Source of the DNA: JB111 sp049856295
Lineage (GTDB): Bacteria > Actinomycetota > Actinomycetes > Actinomycetales > Actinomycetaceae
Direction: 5' to 3'
Length of the DNA stretch: 64,000 bases
Assembly (NCBI RefSeq): GCF_049856295.1
Contig: NZ_JBNDMZ010000009.1
Location: 1-64,000, forward strand
Shown here: piece by piece, positions 32,395 through 41,133 of the stretch
Layout: every line of letters starts with the position of its first letter
Position numbering within the stretch: position 1 is the stretch's first letter
Translations under genes and position numbers: made by a program
Notes under the pieces: model-generated
What the model saw: the letters and a program-made list of their open reading frames with translations, nothing else
Told to the model about the DNA's origin: nothing
Databases searched by the model: none

Positions 32395-33026
32395 AGCGCG
32401 TGCTCCCGGTCGCAGTGCTCCCGTGCTCGGTCGTCGTGCGTCGAGACGACGACGGCCGCCCCCCGTTCCGCCTGGGAGCGCAGCGTGCGCAGCACGGTGT
32501 CCGAGGACTCGTCGTCGAGGTTGCCGGTCGGTTCGTCCGCGAGCACGATCGACGGCCTGTGCAACAGTGCCCGAGCGAGCGCAATTCGCTGCGCCTGTCC
32601 GCCGGAGACCTGACCTGGCACGCGGTCCACCGGCACGTCGACGCCGAGCTCGTCGAGCAGGTCGCCGGCAGCATCGCGAACAGCACGCGGATCGTGCCCT
32701 CGGTAAAGGGCGGGCTCAACGACGTTGTCCAGGACGGTCCGCGTCGGGTCGAGCGCCGCGTCCTGGAAGACGAACCCGAATCGTTCGGCTCGCAGCCGGG
32801 CCCGGGCTGCGTCATTCAGGCCGCTGGCTACCTTGCCGTCGACGACGATCCGCCCCTCCGTCGGCGTCACCATCAACCCCAACATGTAGAGAAGGGTTGA
32901 CTTGCCCGTCCCCGACCGACCGGTGAGCGCCACCATCGCACCGCCCGGCACCCGGAGATCGAGTCCGTCGAACAGGAGAGCGGATCGCGGGTAGGCAAAG
33001 CCGATGTCATCAGCCACCAGCATCAT
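32391..33026 (-). CDS. ABC transporter ATP-binding protein (MacB/LolD-like) of the peptide-export operon
   Basis: A 211-residue subunit with Walker A GRSGTGKST, FVFQDAALDPTRTVLDNV, signature VSGGQAQRIALARAL, Walker B IVLADEPTGNLD and switch VVVSTHDD. The protein is short at the C-terminus, as in LolD-type subunits. It overlaps the adaptor gene upstream and the permease gene downstream by 4 bp, so the three are coupled. It is independent of the other exporter at 1939-4052. Confidence 0.93.
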   Translation of the reverse strand: MMLVADDIGFAYPRSALLFDGLDLRVPGGAMVALTGRSGTGKSTLLYMLGLMVTPTEGRIVVDGKVASGLNDAARARLRAERFGFVFQDAALDPTRTVLDNVVEPALYRGHDPRAVRDAAGDLLDELGVDVPVDRVPGQVSGGQAQRIALARALLHRPSIVLADEPTGNLDDESSDTVLRTLRSQAERGAAVVVSTHDDRAREHCDREHAL

Positions 33027-34090
33027 CCGGGGACCCGTACCTCGGCACCGGGCTCGATGCCGTCGACGACCGCGTAGCCGCTGCCCTGCGCGAGCACGTC
33101 GACCGGTACTTCGGTCCCACCCGCGTCGACGACGACGTAGGAACCGTCAGCCCGAGTGGCAAGCGCGGCCGCCGGCACCATCGGGCCGGGCGTCGACGGG
33201 ACGAGCTCGACCGACGCGGGGTACGTGGTGAACCCCTCGACGGGAATCTCACCGCAGGTCGTCCCGCAAGCCGGCCCGCCGTCGGGAGCGGCCAGCACCG
33301 CGACAAGGCCGCCCGCCTCGTCCTCCGTCACCGCGTCGACGACCATGGACCACGAGCTCGGTCCGTCCACCACGACCGTCGAGCCGACGGACACGAGGTC
33401 GGCCTGGTTCCCCGCAATCGCGACCTCGATCCGCGGTGCGTCCTCGAACCGTTCGAGGACGGACTCACCTCCGGCAAGGCGCACTCCGACGTCGATGCCC
33501 TCGGCTGCGCGGACACGTGCCGGCAGGCCCGGGACGAACATGACAGACCCCTCCGCCACCTCGCCGGTCACGGTGGTGCCGAGCTCGCGCTGCCACGCGC
33601 GTACCGCTGCGGCGGTCGTGGGGCCGTAGGTGCCGTCCGGGTCGCCGGTCAGGTACCCGGCGCGGACCAGGAAGACCTGCAGCTGGCGTACGTCCTCCCC
33701 CGTGGCCCCGGCCGCCAACAGGCGGTATGCAGGCACCGCGCCGTCAAGGACGACCACGGGCCGCTCGTCGACCCGGATCACCACATCTCCGCTCTCGACG
33801 CGTGCCCCGGGGTCGGCCGCGACCGCCGTGACAGTTCCTGTGGCGGCGGGCGTGGCGAGTGGAGTGGTGGGCCACCAGGCGCTCGCCGTCAGCGACAGTG
33901 TGGAACCGACGTCGCCGTAAACGACCTCGACGACCGTGTGGTCCTCCACCTCTTCGTCGGAGCTGGCCGGTGCCACCACTTCCCGCAACGCCCAGCCGAC
34001 GACGGCGCCAGCGGCCAGGCACAGCGTCGCGAGCAGGACGATGACAACCAGCCGCGGCCTACGACGGGCTTCCTCGCTCAGATCGACCAC
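33023..34090 (-). CDS. Membrane-fusion-type adaptor with a peptidoglycan-binding domain
   Basis: A 355-residue protein with one N-terminal helix (LVVIVLLATLCLAAGAVVGWAL). A biotinyl-lipoyl/HlyD-like strand pair (GTVTAVAADPGARVESGDVVIRVDERPVVVL) is interrupted by a PG_binding_1 domain (AGATGEDVRQLQVFLVRAGYLTG then TYGPTTAAAVRAWQREL). Beta-barrel segments follow (VAIAGNQADLVSVGSTVVVDG; VPAAALATRADGSYVVVDAGGTEVPVDVLAQG). In Gram-positive MacAB-like systems such an adaptor carries the exported molecule across the wall. The GTG at 34090 has GAGGGGG upstream. An in-frame ATG at 34123 lacks one. Confidence 0.85.
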   Translation of the reverse strand: MVDLSEEARRRPRLVVIVLLATLCLAAGAVVGWALREVVAPASSDEEVEDHTVVEVVYGDVGSTLSLTASAWWPTTPLATPAATGTVTAVAADPGARVESGDVVIRVDERPVVVLDGAVPAYRLLAAGATGEDVRQLQVFLVRAGYLTGDPDGTYGPTTAAAVRAWQRELGTTVTGEVAEGSVMFVPGLPARVRAAEGIDVGVRLAGGESVLERFEDAPRIEVAIAGNQADLVSVGSTVVVDGPSSWSMVVDAVTEDEAGGLVAVLAAPDGGPACGTTCGEIPVEGFTTYPASVELVPSTPGPMVPAAALATRADGSYVVVDAGGTEVPVDVLAQGSGYAVVDGIEPGAEVRVPG

Positions 34091-34212
34091 CCGTCCCCCT
34101 CTAGCGACGCCGGGCCGTCCCACCCGCGTTCACTCATGCATTCATCACACTCACCGATGCCAGAATTCAACAAGAGGGAGCGGATGCTGCCATCGCCGCG
34201 AAACTGCCGCCA

Positions 34213-34752
34213 TCAGTAGAGCCACTGGTCCGGGTCGACCGGACACGCCTCTGCGGCTCGCATTGCCTCCCCCACGGAAAGCCCGGACACCGGCTCCCAC
34301 GCCCGCGACTCGCCCATCCCGGACTCGACGAAGGTCTCGATCGACGGAGGTGGATCGGGCTGGAAGTCCGCATCAACCATGCACTCGTACCGTTCGACAC
34401 GGATCGGATAGATCTCTCTGTAGCGTTCGGGCGAGTCGAGTACGGGTGCCGCCGCCAACGTCCCTGTGCATGCGAACGTGTCGTCCGAGAGTGCCGCGTC
34501 CGAGCGCCCGCGACCGGAATCCGTTGCCATAATTCGGCCATACTGGGGATCGATCTCCACGCGGGAGTCCCAGCCGCGGTCTGCCATGCATTCGACCAAC
34601 TCACCGTAGTACTCGGCAACGGTGCCAGAGTATTCGGTGGCCACCTCGGTTCCGTTCCCTGATTCGTCCTGCTCAGACGCACACGCCGTGGCCCCGGCGA
34701 GTAGGAAAACGAGCGATGCCCCGAGCACGCCCCGAGTAGCTGGCCTGATCAC
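34213..34752 (-). CDS. Secreted lipoprotein of the peptide-export operon, unknown function
   Basis: A 179-residue lipoprotein. The signal VLGASLVFLLAGATAC gives a lipobox AGATAC with the Cys near residue 22. The mature part is acidic and has four further cysteines: VECMADRGW, FACTG, YECMVD and AACPVDPDQWLY. The paired CM[AV]D blocks suggest two halves of one small fold held by disulfides. I start it at the GTG at 34752, which overlaps the stop of the secreted-peptide gene (GTGA), instead of at the ATG at 34857, which would lie inside that gene. Base use is less G/C-biased than in the housekeeping neighbours. It could be an immunity protein for the exported peptide, which is inference. Confidence 0.7.
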   Translation of the reverse strand: MIRPATRGVLGASLVFLLAGATACASEQDESGNGTEVATEYSGTVAEYYGELVECMADRGWDSRVEIDPQYGRIMATDSGRGRSDAALSDDTFACTGTLAAAPVLDSPERYREIYPIRVERYECMVDADFQPDPPPSIETFVESGMGESRAWEPVSGLSVGEAMRAAEACPVDPDQWLY

Positions 34753-35141
34753 GGTGGCGAGCAGTATCCGTAGGTGCCGGGCACGTCGAGAGAGTATTGC
34801 CCCGAAACGTACCAATAGCCTCCGGAACCAATGCCCTGGCGCGCCGAACTCCACCACTCGCTTGCAGGACGTCCGGAGCGGACAAAGTACGTTGTTGCGT
34901 TGCCCGGCGGGCGTACGTTTGCGTTGCCCCGCACCTCGTACCGCACGTACGCGTCCGGACGAGCCCCCGGGTTGCAGTGTGTAGTCCCGTCCTTTGCCAC
35001 CGCAGCACTAGCAGGTGTCGCGACCGCGAATACTCCTCCCGCGCCAACTGCGGCGGCGATTGCGGCTCGAATGATGCTTCTTCGCCACTTGACCCTACCG
35101 TCGCTATGCGTTGAACAGTTCCTGTCGCCGTTGACATGCAT
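34749..35141 (-). CDS. Small secreted protein with two cysteines, candidate exported peptide
   Basis: A 130-residue precursor. WRRSIIRAAIAAAVGAGGVF...ATPASA is a signal peptide with a twin-arginine-like start (RRSII) and AxA cleavage near residue 46. The mature part of about 84 residues has one Cys near each end (THCNPGARP; GYCSPP), many Gly, Tyr, Arg and Trp (YEVRGNANVRPPGNATTYFVRSGRP; ASEWWSSARQGIGSGGYWYVSGQY) and no recognised enzyme motif. AAGGGGG lies 8 nt before the ATG. It is the first gene of an operon with a lipoprotein, a PG-binding adaptor, an ABC ATPase and an FtsX permease, an organisation like bacteriocin loci. It lacks the marks of lactococcin 972. Toxicity is a hypothesis. Confidence 0.7.
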   Translation of the reverse strand: MHVNGDRNCSTHSDGRVKWRRSIIRAAIAAAVGAGGVFAVATPASAAVAKDGTTHCNPGARPDAYVRYEVRGNANVRPPGNATTYFVRSGRPASEWWSSARQGIGSGGYWYVSGQYSLDVPGTYGYCSPP

Positions 35142-35167
35142 CTGACAGTTCCCCCTTACTAGGCATC

Positions 35168-35218
35168 GTCGCTGTTGCCTACGACGGCAGCATAACAGCG
35201 ACCAAGCCGGTCGGTCAA
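35168..35218 (-). promoter_or_regulatory. Promoter and inverted repeat for the peptide-export operon
   Basis: On the minus strand TTGACC (35218-35213) and TATGCT (35194-35189) are 18 bp apart, a good sigma-70 promoter. GTCGCTGTT (35168-35176) and its complement AACAGCGAC (35194-35202) form an inverted repeat with 17 bp between arms, placed over the -10 and start point. This could be an operator or a 5' hairpin. Confidence 0.65.
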
Positions 35219-35288
35219 CGGTGATATGGAACTGTGGGTCCGCCTCGTTGAATGTCCTGGTCCCGTCAACGAGGGCGGGCAGGAACTC

Positions 35289-36554
<1,266 letters not shown>

Positions 36555-36700
36555 CGGGTCCTCCTGTCTCGTTCGCGGTCCGGGGCCGCTCGCCGCTGGG
36601 TACGGCTCTCGGCTCAACCTTCGCACACGCTCGGCCCGGGAGGCACCTGCGTTTGCCCGGCGCGCCTCGTCGCGCACGCCACCCGGGCCTGCGCTCCCTG

Positions 36701-36838
36701 GTGCCCGACGCCGGAGAGAGACCTCCGTACGGGCGCTCGCGACGGCGTCGGGCGGGCTTCCGTACACACGTGCCCGACGCCGAAGGGCAGCCTCCGTACG
36801 ACCCCTCGCGACGGCGTCGGGCAGGGCTCCGTACGCAC
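36701..36838. repeat. 69-bp tandem duplication between clpX and clpP2
   Basis: Two 69-bp units (36701-36769 and 36770-36838) are about 85% identical. Each contains an inverted repeat, GTGCCCGACGCCG ... CGGCGTCGGGC, plus two CTCCGTACG or TTCCGTACA motifs. Each unit can fold into a stable stem-loop. It could be read as 23-codon repeats on the minus strand, but that frame has no start signal or recognisable product. Confidence 0.85.
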
Positions 36839-36840
36839 GA

Positions 36841-36874
36841 CGGCGCCCCCGGACCGACTGGTCCGGGGGCGCCG
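36841..36874 (-). terminator. Terminator of the clpP1P2 operon
   Basis: A perfect 15-bp stem, CGGCGCCCCCGGACC with its complement, around GACT, starting 8 bp after the clpP2 stop on the minus strand. Confidence 0.88.
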
Positions 36875-36881
36875 CGCGGGA

Positions 36882-37592
36882 CTACTTCTGGATGGTTACC
36901 GGCTCGGTGTTCTTGCGGGACTCGAGCACCTGGTCGACGATCCCGTACTCCAGCGCCTGCTGGGCGGTGAGGATCTTGTCGCGCTCGATGTCGCGCGAGA
37001 TGGTCTCGATGTCCTGCGAGGTGTGGTGCGCGAGCGTCTGCTCGAGCCACTGGCGCATGCGCTGGACCTCGTTGGCGTGGATCTCGATGTCCGAGGCCTG
37101 CGCGTAGCCGCCGCCCTCGAGCGCGGGCTGGTGGATCATCACGCGGGCGTTCGGCAGTGCGAGACGACGCCCGGGCGAGCCCGCGGCGAGCAGCACGGCG
37201 GCAGCCGAGGCGGCCTGACCGAGGCAGACCGTCTGGATCTCCGGCTTGATGTACTGCATCGTGTCGTAGATCGCCGTCAGCGCCGTGAACGAGCCGCCGG
37301 GGCTGTTGATGTACATGGTGATGACGCCGTCCGGGTCCTGTGACTCGAGGACGAGGAGCTGAGCCATGACGTCGTCCGCGGAGGCGTCGTCCACCTGCAC
37401 GCCGAGGAAGATGATGCGGTCCTCGAAGAGCTTGGCGTACGGGTCCTGCCGCTTGTAGCCGTAGGCGGTGCGCTCCTCGAACGACGGGAGGATGTAGCGC
37501 GAGGACGGGCCCTGGGGGGCGGTCCCGCCGGGCATCTGCGTGGTGGAGCCGTTCGGGGCGAAGCCGGCGCGGCCCATGATGGGGAGGTTCAT
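36882..37592 (-). CDS. clpP2: ATP-dependent Clp protease proteolytic subunit ClpP2
   Basis: A 236-residue serine protease subunit. The catalytic Ser is in GQAASAAAVLLAAG, His in ARVMIHQP and Asp in ISRDIERD. YINSPGGSFTALTAIYDTMQYI forms the substrate strand and oxyanion glycines. An N-terminal extension of about 35 residues (MNLPIMGRAGFAPNGSTTQMPGGTAP) resembles actinobacterial ClpP2, which is processed and forms a mixed 14-mer with ClpP1. It is 27 bp downstream of clpP1, with AAAGGAGT at the ribosome binding position. Confidence 0.96.
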   Translation of the reverse strand: MNLPIMGRAGFAPNGSTTQMPGGTAPQGPSSRYILPSFEERTAYGYKRQDPYAKLFEDRIIFLGVQVDDASADDVMAQLLVLESQDPDGVITMYINSPGGSFTALTAIYDTMQYIKPEIQTVCLGQAASAAAVLLAAGSPGRRLALPNARVMIHQPALEGGGYAQASDIEIHANEVQRMRQWLEQTLAHHTSQDIETISRDIERDKILTAQQALEYGIVDQVLESRKNTEPVTIQK

Positions 37593-37619
37593 TCGGACTC
37601 CTTTAGGTGGTCGCGGGGC

Positions 37620-38255
37620 TCAGGACTTGTCGGACGAGTCGCCGTCGGACCCGGTGCCGCCGGCGCCGGTGACGGACGCGGCGCTGTCGACCACGTGGTC
37701 GATGAAGCCGTACTCGAGCGCCTCGGCGGCGGTGAACCAGCGGTCGCGGTCCGCGTCGGAGTTGATGCGCTCGAGCGGCTGGCCGGTCTGCTCGGCCGTC
37801 AGCTCGGCGAGCACCTTCTTCATGTGGAGGATGAGCTCGGCGTTGATCTTGATCTCGGTGGCCGTGCCGCCGATGCCGCCCGAGGGCTGGTGCATCATCA
37901 CGCGGGCGTGGGGCGTGGCGTAGCGCTTGCCCTTGGTGCCCGAGGTGAGCAGGAACTGGCCCATCGAGGCCGCGAGGCCCATGCCGACCGTGGCGACGTC
38001 CGGCTTGACGTACTGCATCGTGTCGTAGATGGCCATGCCCGCGGTGATCGAGCCGCCAGGGCTGTTGATGTAGAGGAAGATGTCCTCGTCCGGGTCCTCG
38101 GCGGCGAGGAGGAGCATCTGCGCGCAGATGGCGTTCGCGTTCTCGTCGCGCACCTCCGAGCCGAGCCAGATGATGCGCTCCTTGAGCAGCCGGTTGTAGA
38201 TGCTGTCGTTCAGGCCGAGACCGCTGGCCTCGGTGCGCGCGATCGGTTCGCTCAC
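37620..38255 (-). CDS. clpP1: ATP-dependent Clp protease proteolytic subunit ClpP1
   Basis: A 211-residue subunit. Catalytic Ser is in GLAASMGQFLL, His in ARVMMHQPSGG and Asp in NSDADRDRWF, with LYINSPGGSITAGMAIYDTM. The C-terminal tail (SVTGAGGTGSDGDSSDKS) is longer and more polar than usual. Start is a GTG at 38255 with AAGGAG 7 nt upstream. It heads a two-gene operon with clpP2. Upstream lie a -10-like TAGGGT (38325-38320) and a ClgR-type box, which fits the known ClgR activation of clpP1P2 in actinobacteria. Confidence 0.96.
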   Translation of the reverse strand: MSEPIARTEASGLGLNDSIYNRLLKERIIWLGSEVRDENANAICAQMLLLAAEDPDEDIFLYINSPGGSITAGMAIYDTMQYVKPDVATVGMGLAASMGQFLLTSGTKGKRYATPHARVMMHQPSGGIGGTATEIKINAELILHMKKVLAELTAEQTGQPLERINSDADRDRWFTAAEALEYGFIDHVVDSAASVTGAGGTGSDGDSSDKS

Positions 38256-38331
38256 GTGCAGCTCCTTGATCGAAGGTGGGGGCGGCGGTGCGGATGCGCC
38301 GACCGCGGGTCGTCACTGGACCCTAACCGCG

Positions 38332-38354
38332 CGGGGGCAGCGATCCTGCCCCCG
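38332..38354 (-). terminator. Hairpin between the glycosyltransferase and clpP1
   Basis: CGGGGGCAG and CTGCCCCCG form a 9-bp stem around CGATC, 115 bp after the glycosyltransferase stop on the minus strand. It is a weak candidate and may also be part of the clpP1 promoter region. Confidence 0.45.
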
Positions 38355-38365
38355 TCCGAGGCCTT

Positions 38366-38378
38366 TTCGCTGTCGGCG
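38366..38378 (-). promoter_or_regulatory. Putative ClgR-binding site upstream of clpP1P2
   Basis: Read on the minus strand, CGCCGACAGCGAA matches the core of the ClgR consensus known from Corynebacterium (CGCYNANRGCGWW). It lies about 60 bp upstream of the probable start point derived from TAGGGT at 38325-38320, a normal position for an activator. Confidence 0.6.
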
Positions 38379-38468
38379 CACGGGCGGGGCACGGGCGGAC
38401 CCGCCGCGTCCCCGGGAGGACGCGACGAGAGCGCCGACCGCCGCGGCGGGTGGGATCAGCGGTGCGGC

Positions 38469-40082
38469 TCAGACCCGGAAACCACGGTGCCGGCGCAGGA
38501 GCCGGACGAGCATCTCCACCGACTGCAGCGCGGCGACCATGGCCAGTGCCGGCCAGCAGATCCACAGCACGACCTCCTGGGCGAGCAGCGGGAGCTGCAG
38601 CCATCCGACGACGAGGAGCGCGAGCAGCACGACGCCGTAGACGACGGGGCGCAGGTAGTCGTTGTTGGCCCTGCCCGACTCGGCTGCAGCCTGCGCACCC
38701 CAGTTGTCGACCTCCTGCCTGGAGAGGAACTTCGTCCACGCACGGACGAAGTGGCCGATCCGGATCCACATGTAGATCTCGCCCGGCACGAACAGCAGGG
38801 CGAACAGCAGGTCCTTCACCGTCCGGTCCTTCATGGTCAGGGCGATGCGCACGTTGAGCAGGATCGAGACCGCGGGCGGCAGGAGCCACCACCAGTAGAA
38901 GGTGAACGCGCCGATGCTCAGCGAGGCGGCGAGCAGCAGGACGAACCCGACGCGCACCAGCAGGTTGAACAGCATCTGCCAGTTCTCGAGCCACCGCAGA
39001 CGCAGGTTGGGATGGAACGGATGCCCCGTGGTGTTTCCGCGCTGGCCCGGCCACATGAGGTCGATCGCGCCGTAGTTCCACTTGACCTGCTGCGCGTCCA
39101 GGGACTTGAGGCTGAGCATGGGACCGACGTCGGCACGTGCGGACGCGCTGATCTTCGTCGAGAATCCCGTGCTCTTGAGCTGGAGCGAGAGCAGGGAGTC
39201 CTCGACCTCGGAGTCGGAGACCCAGGGCCCGCCCTGCCGGTACGTGTCACGGACGGTCGTCAGCGCCTCGACGGAGAAGATCGAGCACTGACCACCGATG
39301 ACGGCCATGTTCCGGCCGCGCAGGAGGTTGAGGAGGTTGAAGCCGGCGAACTGCTGCCGCTGCCCCGCGATGAGGAACTTCTCGTCGAGCCCCGCACCCT
39401 CGTCGAAGTCGATCGAGTAGACCGCGCTGATGCCGCCGATCCGCCGGTCGGACCGGATCTCGGCGAGCAGGCGCTCGAGCGTGCGACGGTGCAGGATCGT
39501 GTCGCCGTCGACACCGAGGAAGTAGTCGCAGTCCTGGACGAACCGGAAGCCGGTGTTGAGCGCGCCCACCTTCCGGTCCGCGAGCCGGCCGACGTCGTGG
39601 ACGTGCACGTCGCAGGTCATCGTCTCGCCGCGGTAGCGCCGCTCGTGCCGTCCCGCGAACTCGCGGGCGACCCAGAACGTGTCGTCGGTCGTGTTGTTGA
39701 TGATCACGTGCACGACGTCCGGCAGCCGGGTCTGCGCCAGCAGCGCCTCGAGCACGCGTGCGATCGACCCTTCCTCGTTGTACGCGGGGATCACGCAGCC
39801 CACGACAGGACGCCGCTCGGCGCCGGGGTCCGGCGCGGTGCCGTACAGCTCGAGCGCTGCACCGGCGTACTGCTGCCCCGGTCGAGAGCGCAGGATCTCC
39901 TCGACGTCGGCACGGGGGCCGGCATCGGCGTCGAGGTCGACGTCGACGACGGGGGTGATTGAGGCGTAGGAGGTCGTTGGGGCATACGTGGTCGTGCCGA
40001 GGCGGGCGGCGGGGGCGGTCGCGGCGTCTCGGGCGGCTCGCGCGGCGGGGGGAGCCGGGGCGAGCAGCGGTTCTGCGGTCAT
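38469..40082 (-). CDS. Family 2 glycosyltransferase, processive membrane type
   Basis: A 537-residue GT2 enzyme of the poly-GlcNAc/cellulose/hyaluronan synthase type. Residues 1-90 are an Ala/Pro/Asp-rich leader. The GT-A domain has CVIPAYNEEGSIARVLEALLAQT, the DxD-like LGVDGDTILHRRTLERL, the acceptor/base SDSEVEDSLLSLQLKS (ED) and, in place of QxxRW, QQVKWNYGAIDLMWPGQRG. Helices follow at about 345-370, 375-395, 415-435 and 470-520. It probably makes and extrudes a beta-linked surface polysaccharide. It stands between clpP1 and a divergent lipoprotein/LuxR pair, which it may work with. Product unknown. Confidence 0.87.
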   Translation of the reverse strand: MTAEPLLAPAPPAARAARDAATAPAARLGTTTYAPTTSYASITPVVDVDLDADAGPRADVEEILRSRPGQQYAGAALELYGTAPDPGAERRPVVGCVIPAYNEEGSIARVLEALLAQTRLPDVVHVIINNTTDDTFWVAREFAGRHERRYRGETMTCDVHVHDVGRLADRKVGALNTGFRFVQDCDYFLGVDGDTILHRRTLERLLAEIRSDRRIGGISAVYSIDFDEGAGLDEKFLIAGQRQQFAGFNLLNLLRGRNMAVIGGQCSIFSVEALTTVRDTYRQGGPWVSDSEVEDSLLSLQLKSTGFSTKISASARADVGPMLSLKSLDAQQVKWNYGAIDLMWPGQRGNTTGHPFHPNLRLRWLENWQMLFNLLVRVGFVLLLAASLSIGAFTFYWWWLLPPAVSILLNVRIALTMKDRTVKDLLFALLFVPGEIYMWIRIGHFVRAWTKFLSRQEVDNWGAQAAAESGRANNDYLRPVVYGVVLLALLVVGWLQLPLLAQEVVLWICWPALAMVAALQSVEMLVRLLRRHRGFRV

Positions 40083-40366
40083 GGCGGGGGCCTTCCAGCG
40101 TGGGGGACGGCCTCGATCCTGCGCCCCGACGCGTGTGGTGACCAGGTGCGCGACCACCAGTTCCTTCCGCCGGACCACGTGAATCCCTCGTCGACGACCA
40201 CCGGTGCCGTACGGGTCTGCCCCAGGTGCGGTACGGGGTCGGGGCTCGCCGCCACCGGGATCCGGAGACTGGTGGCCCGAGGTCTAGGCCGGGACGCCCG
40301 GACACCGCAGAGTGGCTCCGACCGGGCGCCGCAGGCCGCGCCCGCACGGAGAAGGATGTGGACGAC
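40083..40366. other. 284-bp divergent intergenic region, glycosyltransferase / lipoprotein
   Basis: No tRNA, palindrome or coding frame of good quality. It must hold both divergent promoters. ACGGAGAAGG before 40367 is the lipoprotein ribosome binding site. Confidence 0.4.
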
Positions 40367-41119
40367 ATGACGCGACGGCGACGGCGGGCCCCCGCCCTGG
40401 CACTGATCGCCCTCGGCGCGGCGGTTGCTCTCGGCGGGTGCGGCACGCCTCCCTGGGAGGCGAGTGCGGCGGCCGAGGAGGGCACCACCACGGGCGAGTC
40501 GGCCTCGGAGGCAGGCACCGTCGTGGACGAGGCGGACGACGGCGACCTGCCGGTCGTCGGCCCGTCGAGCACGGCCGGGTCCGACGACGGCGCCGCGAGC
40601 GAGGGCTCGGACTCGGACTCGGACTCGGACTCGGAGGAGGCGAGCTCCCCGGCGCCCGTCGCGGGGCCGGGCGTGCCCACCGTCGTGGACGACCTCGCGA
40701 CCGGCTCGGCGGAACGGCAGCTCGTCGCCGGTGCGGCCGTGCTGGAGGTGGACTACTGGTCCACGCTCCCGCGCGACGAGTGGTCGCCGTCGGGCACCAA
40801 GCCGCTCACGCTCGTCGTCGGGGCCGACGCGCCCGGCGCGACCCTGCTCGCCTCCCTGACGGTCGAGGTCGACCGGCTCACCGTCGACGGGTGGCAGTCG
40901 GTCCCCGACGACGCCGTCACCCAGCCCTTCGTCACGGCGTCCGGGGCCGACGTGCTGCTGCCTTCCACGGCCGGTGCCTCGGTGCTGGTCGGGGACGTCG
41001 AGGACGACACCCGCGCCCTGAGGTACACGTTCGTGTACACGGTGACGAGCACCGACCACCCGCTTCCCGTCCAGGCCGTCGCGACGGACACGCTCGTCGT
41101 CACCCTGCCGGACAGGTAA
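40367..41119 (+). CDS. Secreted lipoprotein with a Ser-Asp repeat linker
   Basis: A 250-residue lipoprotein. The signal RRRRRAPALALIALGAAVAL ends in lipobox LGGC (Cys 25). Residues about 26-100 are a low-complexity linker with the run SDSDSDSDSEE, similar in principle to SD linkers of wall-anchored adhesins. The folded C-terminal domain (residues 105-250) is all-beta in appearance (ERQLVAGAAVLEVDYWSTLP; LTLVVGADAPGATLLASLTVEVDR; ALRYTFVYTVTSTDHPLPVQAVATDTLVVTL). GGAGAAGG precedes the ATG. It is divergent from the glycosyltransferase and convergent with the LuxR gene. No known family recognised. Confidence 0.75.
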   Translation: MTRRRRRAPALALIALGAAVALGGCGTPPWEASAAAEEGTTTGESASEAGTVVDEADDGDLPVVGPSSTAGSDDGAASEGSDSDSDSDSEEASSPAPVAGPGVPTVVDDLATGSAERQLVAGAAVLEVDYWSTLPRDEWSPSGTKPLTLVVGADAPGATLLASLTVEVDRLTVDGWQSVPDDAVTQPFVTASGADVLLPSTAGASVLVGDVEDDTRALRYTFVYTVTSTDHPLPVQAVATDTLVVTLPDR

Positions 41120-41133
41120 GCCGGCGGGAAGGC

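Noticed and set aside
34749..35141. Lactococcin 972-family bacteriocin
   Set aside because: The mature part lacks the family's pattern and has two cysteines; no multi-span immunity protein of that family is present. Only an export-linked secreted peptide is claimed.
36614..36838. Small minus-strand protein with 23-residue repeats
   Set aside because: No ribosome binding site, and the frame follows a 69-bp DNA repeat with strong inverted repeats; it is better explained as intergenic structure.
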